Assembly: GCA_004562975.1 (NCBI GenBank)
Contig: SFQP01000085.1
Span: 1-10,384, forward strand
DNA: 10,384 bases
DNA from: a bacterium
GTDB lineage: Bacteria; Bacteroidota; Bacteroidia; Bacteroidales; Bacteroidaceae
Direction of reading: 5' to 3'
The notes below the pieces were generated by a model. That model was not told the DNA's origin. It searched no databases and saw only the letters and a list, made by a program, of their open reading frames with translations. Shown piece after piece: positions 1 through 6,458 of this stretch (positions are counted from its first letter, which is position 1; each line of letters begins with the position of its first letter). A program made the position numbers and the translations under genes.

Positions 1-285
1 GGCTTCGACGATGCGGTGGCAGTGGCCGATGCCGGTCAGGTGGATTTCACGAAAGTAGAAGCCGTGAAGATTGCGGTAGATGCCGAAATTGCCGGGGCCT
101 CTCTGCCCAGTCAATTTTGGGAGTGGGTCGATACACAGATAGCTCGCGTCAGCGAGCATTACACCCTTCGGCAAGGCGATTTGTTCCTTTTTCCCATGCC
201 CGTTGCGCCCCAGCCCGTACACATCAACGCTACCGTTACCCTCTCGGCCGATGACACCCCCCTTCTTTCCTTTCATGTCAAATAG
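1..285 (+). CDS. Fumarylacetoacetate hydrolase (FAH) family protein, C-terminal fragment
   Basis: The reading frame is open from the first base, beginning GFDDAVAV, and ends at TAG (283-285). It is therefore the last 94 codons of a gene cut by the window edge, not a small gene starting at the GTG at 16. The pattern GFD near the start, then IARVSEHYTLRQGDLFLF and the ending PLLSFHVK resembles the C-terminal half of the roughly 200-residue FAH-family proteins of Bacteroidetes (roughly KGFD..., then V-S-x-x-x-T-L-x-x-G-D, then LLDFxIR). FAH-family enzymes hydrolyse or decarboxylate acyl-pyruvate-type compounds using a divalent metal; the metal-binding residues would lie upstream and cannot be seen. 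The usual glycine-rich T-G-T-P-x-G loop after the GD motif is replaced here by FPMPVAPQPV, so the substrate is unclear and activity may be altered. The stop codon is 12 nt before porU, so the two are probably co-transcribed. The assignment rests on remembered family similarity. Confidence 0.68.
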   Translation, partial: GFDDAVAVADAGQVDFTKVEAVKIAVDAEIAGASLPSQFWEWVDTQIARVSEHYTLRQGDLFLFPMPVAPQPVHINATVTLSADDTPLLSFHVK

Positions 286-297
286 AAACAATCCTGT

Positions 298-3200
298 ATG
301 CGTAGACTCCTGATACCTATCCTTTGTCTGTTCCACTTCTTCTCCTTTCAGGCACAGACACTGCCCACAGAGCAGGCCCAGTTACGTTTGGGCCGGCTTT
401 TGCCTACTGATTCCGTCCGTATTTATATTGAATATCCCGAGTTGGAACCCCTGTCCCGTAGCGAAGTCAAAGCTTACCAAGCATTGGGATTCCAGCCCCT
501 TCACGACGTGCAACTGCACGAAACACGCGGACTCAGCCGGGGAGAAACGCTGGCCGATGTATCGTTCGTCCCCATCGTTGTGCGTGACGGCAAGTGGTAT
601 CGTGTGAAGAGCTATGAGGTGAAAAAGCAATTCCTCGGTCCCACACTTTCACCAGCCTGTCGTGTGGCCGTGCAGGCCGCCCAGCGAGTAGCTGCTGCCG
701 GACGATATGCACCGCATTCCGTACTGGCTCAAGGTTCTTGGGTCAAGATCAGCGTAAAGGAAGAAGGCATCTATCAGATCACCGATGCCGAATTGCGGAA
801 CATGGGCTTTTCTGACCCCTCCAAGGTAAAGCTCTATGGTTATGGCGGCAGGTTGCTTCCTGACAATTTCACTTTCACCGGTTCAGACGCCTTGATTGAC
901 GACCTTTGCGAGGTCCCCCTCTACCGTCGTTCCGGCTCCGTCCTGTTCTTTGCCGAGGGCTTGTTGCGCTACACCTCCTCTACGCGTTTCCAGCGCAACA
1001 CATTCTCCAATTACAGCTACTATTTCCTGACCGAAGCCACTGAATCCTCCGGCGAGCCTGCCGCTTGGTCCGTACTCTCTGTCCCTGCCTTCCAGGGTAA
1101 GGAAGTCAGTCAGGTCAATGCCTATGCGCTGATTGACAACGATGCCTTCGTATGGTACGGAGGCGGTCGCGACTTCTACGACGACACCGATTTGCTCAGT
1201 GGTGTCCGTTACAAATTGTCCCTTCCCGGCCATGTCGGCGGCGAGTGCACCGTCTGTTTCGATGTCAGTGCCCAGAACTCCACCAACCTCACCACCGTGA
1301 CCATCGACCAGGAGCGGACCGGCACCCAAGTCGCCAAGGCCAGTATCAACATCTACGGCGAGGGCGAGTCCGCCAAAGGCTACCGTGGCTCATTCACAGC
1401 CACTTTGGGCGAAGAAGAGCGTTTCATGATCAAATCCAGCAGCACCGCCCGTCTGAACTACCTCTATACCGTTTACCCCCAGCATCTCCGCACCGACTGC
1501 ACCACCCACGCCTTTACAGCAGGCACTTCCGGTGCAGTGACGTTGCAGGTCGCTGCGGCCGATGCCAACACCCGTGTGTGGCAGTTGGGCAATGCCCAGT
1601 CCGCCGTGGCTGAATTGCCCGGCACTTTGCAGAACAATGTCTACACCGCCCAGGCTGTCGACGGCAAGTCCCGTTTCGTATTGGTGGATGTTTCCAAGAC
1701 CTATCCTTCCCCTCAGGTGGTAGGTCCAGTGGCCAATCAGGACCTCCATGCCGATACCGCCATTGACTATGTCATCATCGTACCCTCCTCCGGCAAGTTG
1801 ACCGCCCAGGCCGAACGCCTGGCCGAGGCCCACCGCGCCAAGCAGGGGATGAGCGTCAAGGTCGTTACGGCCGGCCAACTCTACAATGAGTTCTCCTCCG
1901 GTACTCCTGATGTGGCCGCTTATCGTCGGTATTTGAAGATGCTTTACGACCGCGCCGGTGATGATGTCACAGCCCCCCGCTACCTCCTTTTGTTTGGCGA
2001 CTGCACCTTCGACAACCGGATGGTCACTTCCGACTGGCGGAACATCTCCCCCGACGACTACCTGCTGGCCATGGAGCTCAACGACCAGGAAAGTTATCAA
2101 AACACGAACTATTCCATCGGCACCATGCACAGCTACGTGACGGATGATTATTTCGGCTTTCTTGACGATGGTGAGGGAACACCCTACAACCAGCAGAAGC
2201 TCGATTTGGGAATAGGCCGTTTCCTCTGCCATAAGGAGGCCGATGCCCAATGGCTTACTGACCGCGCCATAGAATACCTCAACAATGAAAGTGTAGGCAG
2301 TTGGAAAAACCAGATGTGGGCCGTAGCCGACGTAGGCGACGACAACCTTCACATGAACGATGCCCAGAAGGTGGCCAATCAGGTCAGCCAGTCTGCCGGC
2401 AGCCATTTCCTGTTGCGGCGCATCTACCCCGATGCCTATGTGATGACGCAGGCAGCGCAAGGCGGCACCTATCCAGAAGCCACCCAAAAGTTGAAATCGG
2501 CCATGCAGCGCGGCGCACTCATCTTCAATTACAACGGCCACGGCAGCCCCGACCGCCTTTCCCACAAATTCCTCCTCAACAAGGAAGAAATGTCCGCCAA
2601 CCAGAGCGAAGCACGTCCGTTGTGGATTTTCGCGTCGTGCGAGATAACCCCCTACGACCAGGTTTGCGCAGATTTGGGACGTAACGCCCTGTTCTGTCAG
2701 GATGGTCCTGCCGTAGGCGTAATCTGTGCCGCGCGTTCCGTTTATGCCAACTACAACCGCTCGCTCAATATGGGTTTCGTCCATTTTGCCTTCTCGCAGG
2801 ATGCCGACGGCAAATCCTATACCTTGGGCGATGCCCTCCGCCTCACCAAGTGCCAGCTCATCAAGAACACAGAGGTGTCCATCGGTACGGACCAGACCAT
2901 CAACAAATTGAAGTATGTCCTTTTGGGCGACCCCGCTCTCACGCTGGCCTATCCGCGTCATGGGCTTGTCATTGACAGCATCAACGGTTCGCCCGTCCAG
3001 ACCGGTGTGGTACAGCCCCTTCCCATCGGCAGCAAGGCCACCTTCTCCGGCCATGTGGCTCTGGCCGGCCAATCAGACGTGCCCGATAACGGCTTCACCG
3101 GCGAACTCACCGCCACCGTCTTTGCTCCCCTCCAGTCCATCACCTGCAAGGGGCAGGGAAACAGCAAAGCCTCTCCCTTGGTCTATACAGACTATACTAA

Positions 3201-4041
3201 AACAGTGTTTGAAGGAAAGGTAAGGGTCAACGAAGGTCGTTTCTCATTGAGTTTCATGGTGCCTCGCGGCATCACCTTCAGCACCGACCCCGGGCTGCTT
3301 TCGCTCTATGCCATCGACAGCACCCATGTGAGCGAGTACAATGGCAGCTTTGCCGGCTTCTGCTTTAATGGCACAGCCGCCGATGCTCCGGTCGACACCA
3401 TCGGCCCCGACATTTATCTCTATCTCGACCGTCCCGATTTCATTTCCGGAGCCACGGTAGGAACTGATGCCACCTTCTATGCCCATGTGAGCGACTCTTC
3501 CGCCATCTCCATCATCAGTGGAAACTTGGGGCACGACATGGAACTCTGGCTTGACGGGCAACCCTCCGGTGCCGTTGTGCTCAACGACAATTTCTCCTTT
3601 GACTACGGTTCCTACCAGACCGGCTTGGCCACCTATCCCCTCACCGGTCTCACCGAGGGACTCCACACCCTCTCTTTCCGAGCTTGGGACGTGTTCGACA
3701 ACTCCACCACTTCCACGCTCACCTTCCGCGTGTCGGCACAGGGTGCTCCCGACTTCGATGTACAGGCCGTTCCGGCGCAGGCTTCAGCTTCCACCCGCTT
3801 CGTCACCGCTTTCCCTGCCAGCGAAGGCTCTGACGGTGCTCAGGTGCTGACAGAGGTGTTCAACATCAGCGGTATGCGTGTATGGCATAGCACAGCCAGC
3901 ATACCCGCCAATGTCGGTTACGCCTCTGTACAATGGAACCTTACAGACTATGCCGGCTCCAGGCTGCCGCGAGGTGTTTATCTCTACCGCAGCAAGGTCG
4001 GCGGTAAGGAAACCTCCACCCACAAAATGGTAATCCTCTGA
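298..4041 (+). CDS. porU: Type IX secretion system sortase PorU (C25 gingipain-family cysteine peptidase)
   Basis: 1247 residues. PorU is the surface-exposed T9SS sortase: it cleaves the C-terminal sorting domain from cargo and links the cargo to an anionic lipopolysaccharide-type anchor. A signal peptide is visible (MRRLLIPILCLFHFFSFQAQ, likely cut after about residue 18-19). A conserved N-terminal segment begins near W148 (WVKISVKEEGIYQI). The C25 peptidase domain spans about 490-885, from YVIIVPSSGKLTAQAE to YVLLGDPALTL. The likely catalytic dyad is H748 in NYNGHGSPD and C781 in FASCEIT, 33 residues apart as I recall for Porphyromonas gingivalis PorU. The C-terminal part (about 890-1247) is beta-rich and ends in a T9SS-type sorting domain with NISGMRVW, LPRGVYLYR and KMVIL, which PorU is known to retain. 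It is slightly longer than the P. gingivalis protein (about 1158). The ATG at 298 puts a good signal peptide at the N terminus. It lies 12 nt after the FAH-family gene and 92 nt before its partner porV. Confidence 0.95.
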   Translation: MRRLLIPILCLFHFFSFQAQTLPTEQAQLRLGRLLPTDSVRIYIEYPELEPLSRSEVKAYQALGFQPLHDVQLHETRGLSRGETLADVSFVPIVVRDGKWYRVKSYEVKKQFLGPTLSPACRVAVQAAQRVAAAGRYAPHSVLAQGSWVKISVKEEGIYQITDAELRNMGFSDPSKVKLYGYGGRLLPDNFTFTGSDALIDDLCEVPLYRRSGSVLFFAEGLLRYTSSTRFQRNTFSNYSYYFLTEATESSGEPAAWSVLSVPAFQGKEVSQVNAYALIDNDAFVWYGGGRDFYDDTDLLSGVRYKLSLPGHVGGECTVCFDVSAQNSTNLTTVTIDQERTGTQVAKASINIYGEGESAKGYRGSFTATLGEEERFMIKSSSTARLNYLYTVYPQHLRTDCTTHAFTAGTSGAVTLQVAAADANTRVWQLGNAQSAVAELPGTLQNNVYTAQAVDGKSRFVLVDVSKTYPSPQVVGPVANQDLHADTAIDYVIIVPSSGKLTAQAERLAEAHRAKQGMSVKVVTAGQLYNEFSSGTPDVAAYRRYLKMLYDRAGDDVTAPRYLLLFGDCTFDNRMVTSDWRNISPDDYLLAMELNDQESYQNTNYSIGTMHSYVTDDYFGFLDDGEGTPYNQQKLDLGIGRFLCHKEADAQWLTDRAIEYLNNESVGSWKNQMWAVADVGDDNLHMNDAQKVANQVSQSAGSHFLLRRIYPDAYVMTQAAQGGTYPEATQKLKSAMQRGALIFNYNGHGSPDRLSHKFLLNKEEMSANQSEARPLWIFASCEITPYDQVCADLGRNALFCQDGPAVGVICAARSVYANYNRSLNMGFVHFAFSQDADGKSYTLGDALRLTKCQLIKNTEVSIGTDQTINKLKYVLLGDPALTLAYPRHGLVIDSINGSPVQTGVVQPLPIGSKATFSGHVALAGQSDVPDNGFTGELTATVFAPLQSITCKGQGNSKASPLVYTDYTKTVFEGKVRVNEGRFSLSFMVPRGITFSTDPGLLSLYAIDSTHVSEYNGSFAGFCFNGTAADAPVDTIGPDIYLYLDRPDFISGATVGTDATFYAHVSDSSAISIISGNLGHDMELWLDGQPSGAVVLNDNFSFDYGSYQTGLATYPLTGLTEGLHTLSFRAWDVFDNSTTSTLTFRVSAQGAPDFDVQAVPAQASASTRFVTAFPASEGSDGAQVLTEVFNISGMRVWHSTASIPANVGYASVQWNLTDYAGSRLPRGVYLYRSKVGGKETSTHKMVIL

Positions 4042-4049
4042 TTACCCTC

Positions 4050-4066
4050 CCGGTGTCCCTCACCGG
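4050..4066 (+). other. Short perfect hairpin between porU and porV
   Basis: CCGGTG (4050-4055) and CACCGG (4061-4066) form a perfect 6-bp GC-rich stem with a 5-nt loop, starting 9 nt after the porU stop codon. No T-tract follows (the next bases are CCAGTGACAAACC), so a full intrinsic terminator is unlikely. It could be an mRNA processing or stability element, or a weak attenuator setting the porU to porV ratio. The fold is seen directly; the function is inferred. Confidence 0.4.
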
Positions 4067-4133
4067 CCAGTGACAAACCTTTTCCATTCCTCTTTTCCCA
4101 TATTCTTCAAGAACAAACAAATCACTTCATCCG

Positions 4134-5222
4134 ATGAAATATATCATTTCTTCTTTGTTGCTTTTCTTTACATTTTTGGCTCTTAGTGCAGAAGACGAAG
4201 TGCGCGACCAGTTCAACCCCGTCCGCACGGCTGTCGTGTCCCAAACCATTGCGCCCGATGCCCGTGCCGGTGGTATGGGCGATGTCGGTGCGGCCACCGA
4301 CCCCGATGTTCATTCCCAGTATTGGAACCCCGCCAAATACCCCTTTACCATTTCGCGGGCGGGCTTTGCCATCAACTACACCCCTTGGCTCCGCAAACTC
4401 ACCACGGGTATTGCCTTGCTCGACGCCGTGGGCTATGTCCGTTTGGGCGACTATCAGGCCCTCAGTGGTTCCATCCGCTACTTCACCCTCGGCGAGGTCA
4501 ACGCTTCCGACGGCATGACCGTCAAGCCTTATGAGTTCGGTGTCGACTTGGCCTACTCCCGTATGTTGAGCGAGAAATTCTCCGCCTCCGTAGGCTTGCG
4601 TTACCTCTATTCTGACATCACCGGCCACTACGATGACAACAGTACAGCAGGTTCCGCCTTTGCAGCCGATGTAGCCATGTTCTATAACACCTACGTCATG
4701 ATGGGTGGCGACGACCGTTCCTATTTCATCCCCACCAACCTGCGTCTTGGTTTCAACTATCTTATCCCCCTCAACGAGTACAACCGCATCAGTTTCAGTG
4801 CCGATGCCAACAAACTCCTTGTGCCCTCCATGCCTTTGCAGGGAGCCGACGAACTGGACGAAGACTACCAGCAGCGACTGGACGATGAATACTATAACCA
4901 GTCGCCCATCAGCGGTATTTTCAAGAGCTTCGGCGACTCCGAGCGTGGTTTCAAGGGTGAACTGGAAGAGATACAGTGGAGCATAGGTGCCGAGTACACC
5001 TATAACGAAAAATTCACCCTCCGTGCCGGTTACCACCACGAGAGCAAGATGCAGGGCAACCGTAAGTATGCCACTGTCGGTGCCGGCTTCAAGCTCAACG
5101 TGCTCAGTGTCGATGCAGGTTATGTTATTGCCACCGAGCCTTCCAATCCCCTTGATCAGACCATGCGTGTTTCTCTTTCCTTTGACATGGATGGCATCCG
5201 CGACCTCTTTGGCCGCCGTTAA
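4134..5222 (+). CDS. porV: Type IX secretion system outer-membrane protein PorV (LptO)
   Basis: 362 residues. PorV is a 14-strand FadL-like outer-membrane barrel that binds cargo leaving the SprA/Sov translocon and, with PorU, forms the T9SS attachment complex. A signal peptide is visible (MKYIISSLLLFFTFLALSA, cut near residue 19). The family hallmark follows at residues 42-71, including DARAGGMGDVGAATDPD and SQYWNPAKYPF. The rest alternates short beta strands with polar loops. A characteristic acidic loop (ELDEDYQQRLDDEYYNQSP) precedes the SGIFKSFGDSERGFKGEL segment found in PorV proteins, and the protein ends with a barrel strand (RVSLSFDMDGIRDLFGRR). The ATG at 4134 is the only start that gives a proper signal peptide. 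It follows porU by 92 nt and precedes ispF by 37 nt; the order porU-porV-ispF is, as I recall, also found in P. gingivalis. No clear separate promoter was found in the 92-nt gap, which suggests co-transcription with porU. Confidence 0.95.
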   Translation: MKYIISSLLLFFTFLALSAEDEVRDQFNPVRTAVVSQTIAPDARAGGMGDVGAATDPDVHSQYWNPAKYPFTISRAGFAINYTPWLRKLTTGIALLDAVGYVRLGDYQALSGSIRYFTLGEVNASDGMTVKPYEFGVDLAYSRMLSEKFSASVGLRYLYSDITGHYDDNSTAGSAFAADVAMFYNTYVMMGGDDRSYFIPTNLRLGFNYLIPLNEYNRISFSADANKLLVPSMPLQGADELDEDYQQRLDDEYYNQSPISGIFKSFGDSERGFKGELEEIQWSIGAEYTYNEKFTLRAGYHHESKMQGNRKYATVGAGFKLNVLSVDAGYVIATEPSNPLDQTMRVSLSFDMDGIRDLFGRR

Positions 5223-5225
5223 TAG

Positions 5226-5255
5226 TTTGCAGTAAATATAATTGGTATAAGTTTC
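5226..5255 (+). promoter_or_regulatory. Possible Bacteroidetes-type promoter for ispF
   Basis: TTTG (5226-5229), an 18-nt spacer, then TAAGTTTC (5248-5255). This is close to the Bacteroidetes consensus TTTG-N19-TAnnTTTG, with one base missing from the spacer and the last G replaced by C. A start site 4-6 nt downstream would fall at or next to the ispF ATG (5260), giving a leaderless or nearly leaderless mRNA. The match is imperfect and the region is AT-rich, so chance occurrence is possible. Confidence 0.35.
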
Positions 5256-5259
5256 CGCT

Positions 5260-5751
5260 ATGAACATCCGTATAGGTATGGGCTTCGATGTCCACCGTTT
5301 GGTAGAAGGCCGCGAGTTATGGTTGGGGGGTGTCAAGGTGCCCCACACCCTTGGGTTGTTGGGTCACAGCGATGCCGATGTGTTGATTCACGCCCTGTGC
5401 GATGCCCTGTTGGGTGCGGCTTCTTTGCGCGACATAGGTTTCCATTTTCCCGACACCTCTGCCGCTTATGCCGGCATCCGCAGCACGATATTGTTGGAAC
5501 GCACCATGCAGCTGTTGCATGAGCGGGGATGGCAAGTGGTCAATGTCGACATGACCATCATGGCTCAACGCCCCAAGCTCTCGCCCCACATTCCCGCCAT
5601 GCAGGCCGTTCTTGCCCCCTTGCTTGGAGTGAGTGAGGAGGAGGTCAGCATCAAAGCCACCACCACTGAGAAGTTGGGCTTTACCGGTCGCGAAGAAGGC
5701 ATTGCCGCCCAAGCGGTGGCGTTGCTCGAGAAGCGTCATGTCCGCGATTGA
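5260..5751 (+). CDS. ispF: 2-C-methyl-D-erythritol 2,4-cyclodiphosphate synthase
   Basis: 163 residues, the normal length for the family. IspF converts 4-diphosphocytidyl-2-C-methyl-D-erythritol 2-phosphate to the 2,4-cyclodiphosphate with loss of CMP, a step of the MEP isoprenoid pathway; it acts as a cytosolic homotrimer. The zinc ligands are recognisable as D10 and H12 (GFDVH) and H44 (GHSDADVLIHAL), offset by two from the E. coli D8, H10 and H42. The DIGFHFPDT segment (58-66) and the strongly conserved KATTTEKLGFTGREEGIA (132-149), which binds the cytidine and phosphates, are intact. The ATG at 5260 gives MNIRIGMGFDVH; a second in-frame ATG (codon 7) would remove the first beta strand and is less likely. 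It lies 37 nt after porV, possibly in the same transcript, and converges on the sigma factor gene. Confidence 0.96.
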   Translation: MNIRIGMGFDVHRLVEGRELWLGGVKVPHTLGLLGHSDADVLIHALCDALLGAASLRDIGFHFPDTSAAYAGIRSTILLERTMQLLHERGWQVVNVDMTIMAQRPKLSPHIPAMQAVLAPLLGVSEEEVSIKATTTEKLGFTGREEGIAAQAVALLEKRHVRD

Positions 5752-5754
5752 ACG

Positions 5755-5809
5755 GGGTGTCATCCTGGTGTGATAACGACCAGGGCGCAGGTTTCGTCCC
5801 ATGACACCC
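5755..5809 (+). other. Compound stem-loop directly after ispF
   Basis: GGGTGTCAT (5755-5763) pairs perfectly with ATGACACCC (5801-5809). Immediately inside the left arm, CCTGGT (5764-5769) pairs perfectly with ACCAGG (5779-5784) around a 9-nt loop, so the two helices could stack. The remaining inner stretch (5785-5800) is GC-rich and could form a further short helix. The structure starts 3 nt after the ispF stop. There is no T-tract right after it, so it is not a standard intrinsic terminator; it may protect the 3' end of the transcript or be part of a structured RNA. Its function is not known to me. Confidence 0.5.
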
Positions 5810-5820
5810 ACTCGCTTCAT

Positions 5821-5852
5821 CGGTTCACATCAAGTCCTGAAAGGTGTGACCG
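5821..5852 (+). other. Second hairpin downstream of ispF
   Basis: CGGTTCACA (5821-5829) pairs with TGTGACCG (5845-5852), leaving one bulged T and a 15-nt loop. Together with the compound stem just upstream it could form one structured 3' RNA of about 100 nt. The next T-tract (seven T at 5909-5915) is too far from this stem to act with it as a terminator. Confidence 0.35.
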
Positions 5853-5902
5853 GGAGGATGTCTCGGCTATAGGGTGGTAACACTCCCCAAATCTGTTCTG
5901 TC

Positions 5903-6131
5903 TATACGTTTTTTTGACCTTTAAAAAATTGTTCATTCCTTCAGCTACGCTGTTTTCCATTGATTTCCAATGGTTTCAGGTATGAATGATTGGATTTTCA
6001 GACTTTCAGGCGCATGAAGTGTTTTGAAAGTTTTTGGATGTCAATCGTTCATACCGGAAGTATTGAAAATCAACGGAAAACATACTTGGCTGAAGGTTTG
6101 AACGATTTTTTCAGGTACAGAATTGCGTATA
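5903..6131. repeat. Long imperfect palindrome (MITE-like or long-hairpin element)
   Basis: The left arm (about 5916-6008) and the reverse complement of the right arm (about 6025-6118) align almost without gaps at roughly three quarters identity, around a central spacer of only 16 nt (6009-6024). Shared blocks, read on the left arm, include AAAAAA (5923-5928), CCTTCAGC, TGTTTTCC, TTGATTT, GGTATGAA, GATTG and ACTTTCA. The symmetry probably extends outward to TATACG (5903-5908) and CGTATA (6126-6131). The left arm also carries an internal perfect stem, CCATTG-ATTTC-CAATGG (5957-5973). No transposase gene and no certain target-site duplication were found. Likely explanations are a decayed miniature inverted-repeat element, two copies of a short repeat inserted head to head, or a long RNA hairpin at the convergent gene ends. 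The symmetry is seen directly; its origin is inferred. Confidence 0.65.
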
Positions 6132-6230
6132 TATATGTGTGTGCTGAAGGCGCATTTTCTCTTGTGGATTCCCTCACAGGGAACGCGGTTTCGGGAGAGC
6201 GCGTTTCGCTGTCCCTCTCTCGTCGCAGGG

Positions 6231-6254
6231 AAAAAGTTGCGGACTTTGTCCGCA
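6231..6254 (-). terminator. Probable intrinsic terminator reading leftward
   Basis: TGCGGAC (6238-6244) and GTCCGCA (6248-6254) form a perfect 7-bp GC-rich stem with a 3-nt loop. Read on the minus strand, the stem is followed by AC and then a run of five T (the AAAAA at 6231-6235), the layout of a Rho-independent terminator. It could end transcripts of the sigma factor gene, though it lies about 205 nt past that stop codon. On the plus strand there is no T-tract, so it would work in one direction only. Confidence 0.5.
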
Positions 6255-6259
6255 CAACT

Positions 6260-6340
6260 CCCGGACTTGAAGAAACAACTCAGGGCTTTGAAAAAACTAA
6301 TCCCGGACTTGTAAAAACAACTCCTGGACTTGTGAACCCA
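6260..6340. repeat. 21-bp tandem repeat, about four units
   Basis: Units start at 6260, 6281, 6302 and 6323, reading CCCGGACTTGAAGAAACAAC(T), CAGGGCTTTGAAAAAACTAA(T), CCCGGACTTGTAAAAACAAC(T) and a partial CCTGGACTTGTGAACCCA. The GGACTT core recurs with exact 21-nt spacing (6263, 6284 as GGCTTT, 6305, 6326). A more diverged copy begins 22 nt earlier (GGACTT at 6241), inside the terminator-like hairpin. Because 21 is a multiple of three, the plus strand would read as a seven-residue repeat (TTPGLEE, TTQGFEK, TNPGLVK, TTPGLVN), but no believable gene contains it. Confidence 0.75.
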
Positions 6341-6348
6341 ATTTGCCC

Positions 6349-6396
6349 GATAAGTATGGTCATTCAGCGACATGGACATGAAAACCATACCTTATC
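6349..6396. other. Inverted repeat downstream of the sigma factor gene
   Basis: GATAAGTATGGT (6349-6360) is the inverted complement of ACCATACCTTATC (6384-6396) apart from one bulged base, giving a 12-bp stem around a 23-nt loop. It lies 63 nt past the sigma factor stop on the minus strand. There is no T-tract on either side, so it is not a classical terminator, but it may be a transcript 3'-end stabiliser or part of the repeat-rich element here. Confidence 0.45.
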
Positions 6397-6458
6397 CAAA
6401 TTGAAAATATTCCCCCTGAAACAAATTGATAGCACGCTGCTACCATTCCTCCTGCTGT

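Larger units (their letters stand above)
5752..6458. other. Non-coding convergent intergenic region rich in inverted and tandem repeats
   Basis: About 700 nt separate the ends of ispF (+) and the sigma factor gene (-). No frame here looks like a gene: the longest plus frame (TTG at 5990 to 6526) would need a TTG start, runs 68 nt antisense into the sigma gene, and resembles no family I know. What the region does contain, each listed separately, is a compound stem after ispF (5755-5809), a hairpin (5821-5852), an imperfect palindrome of about 230 nt (5903-6131), short perfect hairpins such as TTCCCT-CAC-AGGGAA (6169-6183) and TAGCA-CGC-TGCTA (6430-6442), a 21-bp tandem repeat (6260-6340) and a likely minus-strand terminator (6231-6254). 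Parts of it (about 5905-6130) are clearly more AT-rich than the flanking genes. Confidence 0.7.

Noticed and set aside
1390..3072. Long antisense frame (560 codons) inside porU
   Set aside because: It is a by-product of GC-rich third positions in porU. The porU strand carries clear domains and catalytic residues, whereas the antisense translation looks like no protein family.
4042..4133. Separate promoter for porV
   Set aside because: No TAnnTTTG with an upstream TTTG at suitable spacing could be found in the gap.
4122..5348. Long antisense frame (408 codons) across porV and the start of ispF
   Set aside because: It spans two well-identified genes on the other strand and has no recognisable motif.
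6260..6340. CRISPR array
   Set aside because: The repeat is contiguous with no spacers, only about four units, and no cas gene is nearby.
6041..6388. Minus-strand open frame of 115 codons in the convergent gap
   Set aside because: It lies wholly within the palindrome arm and tandem repeat, has no recognisable domain, and has no promoter or plausible ribosome-binding context.
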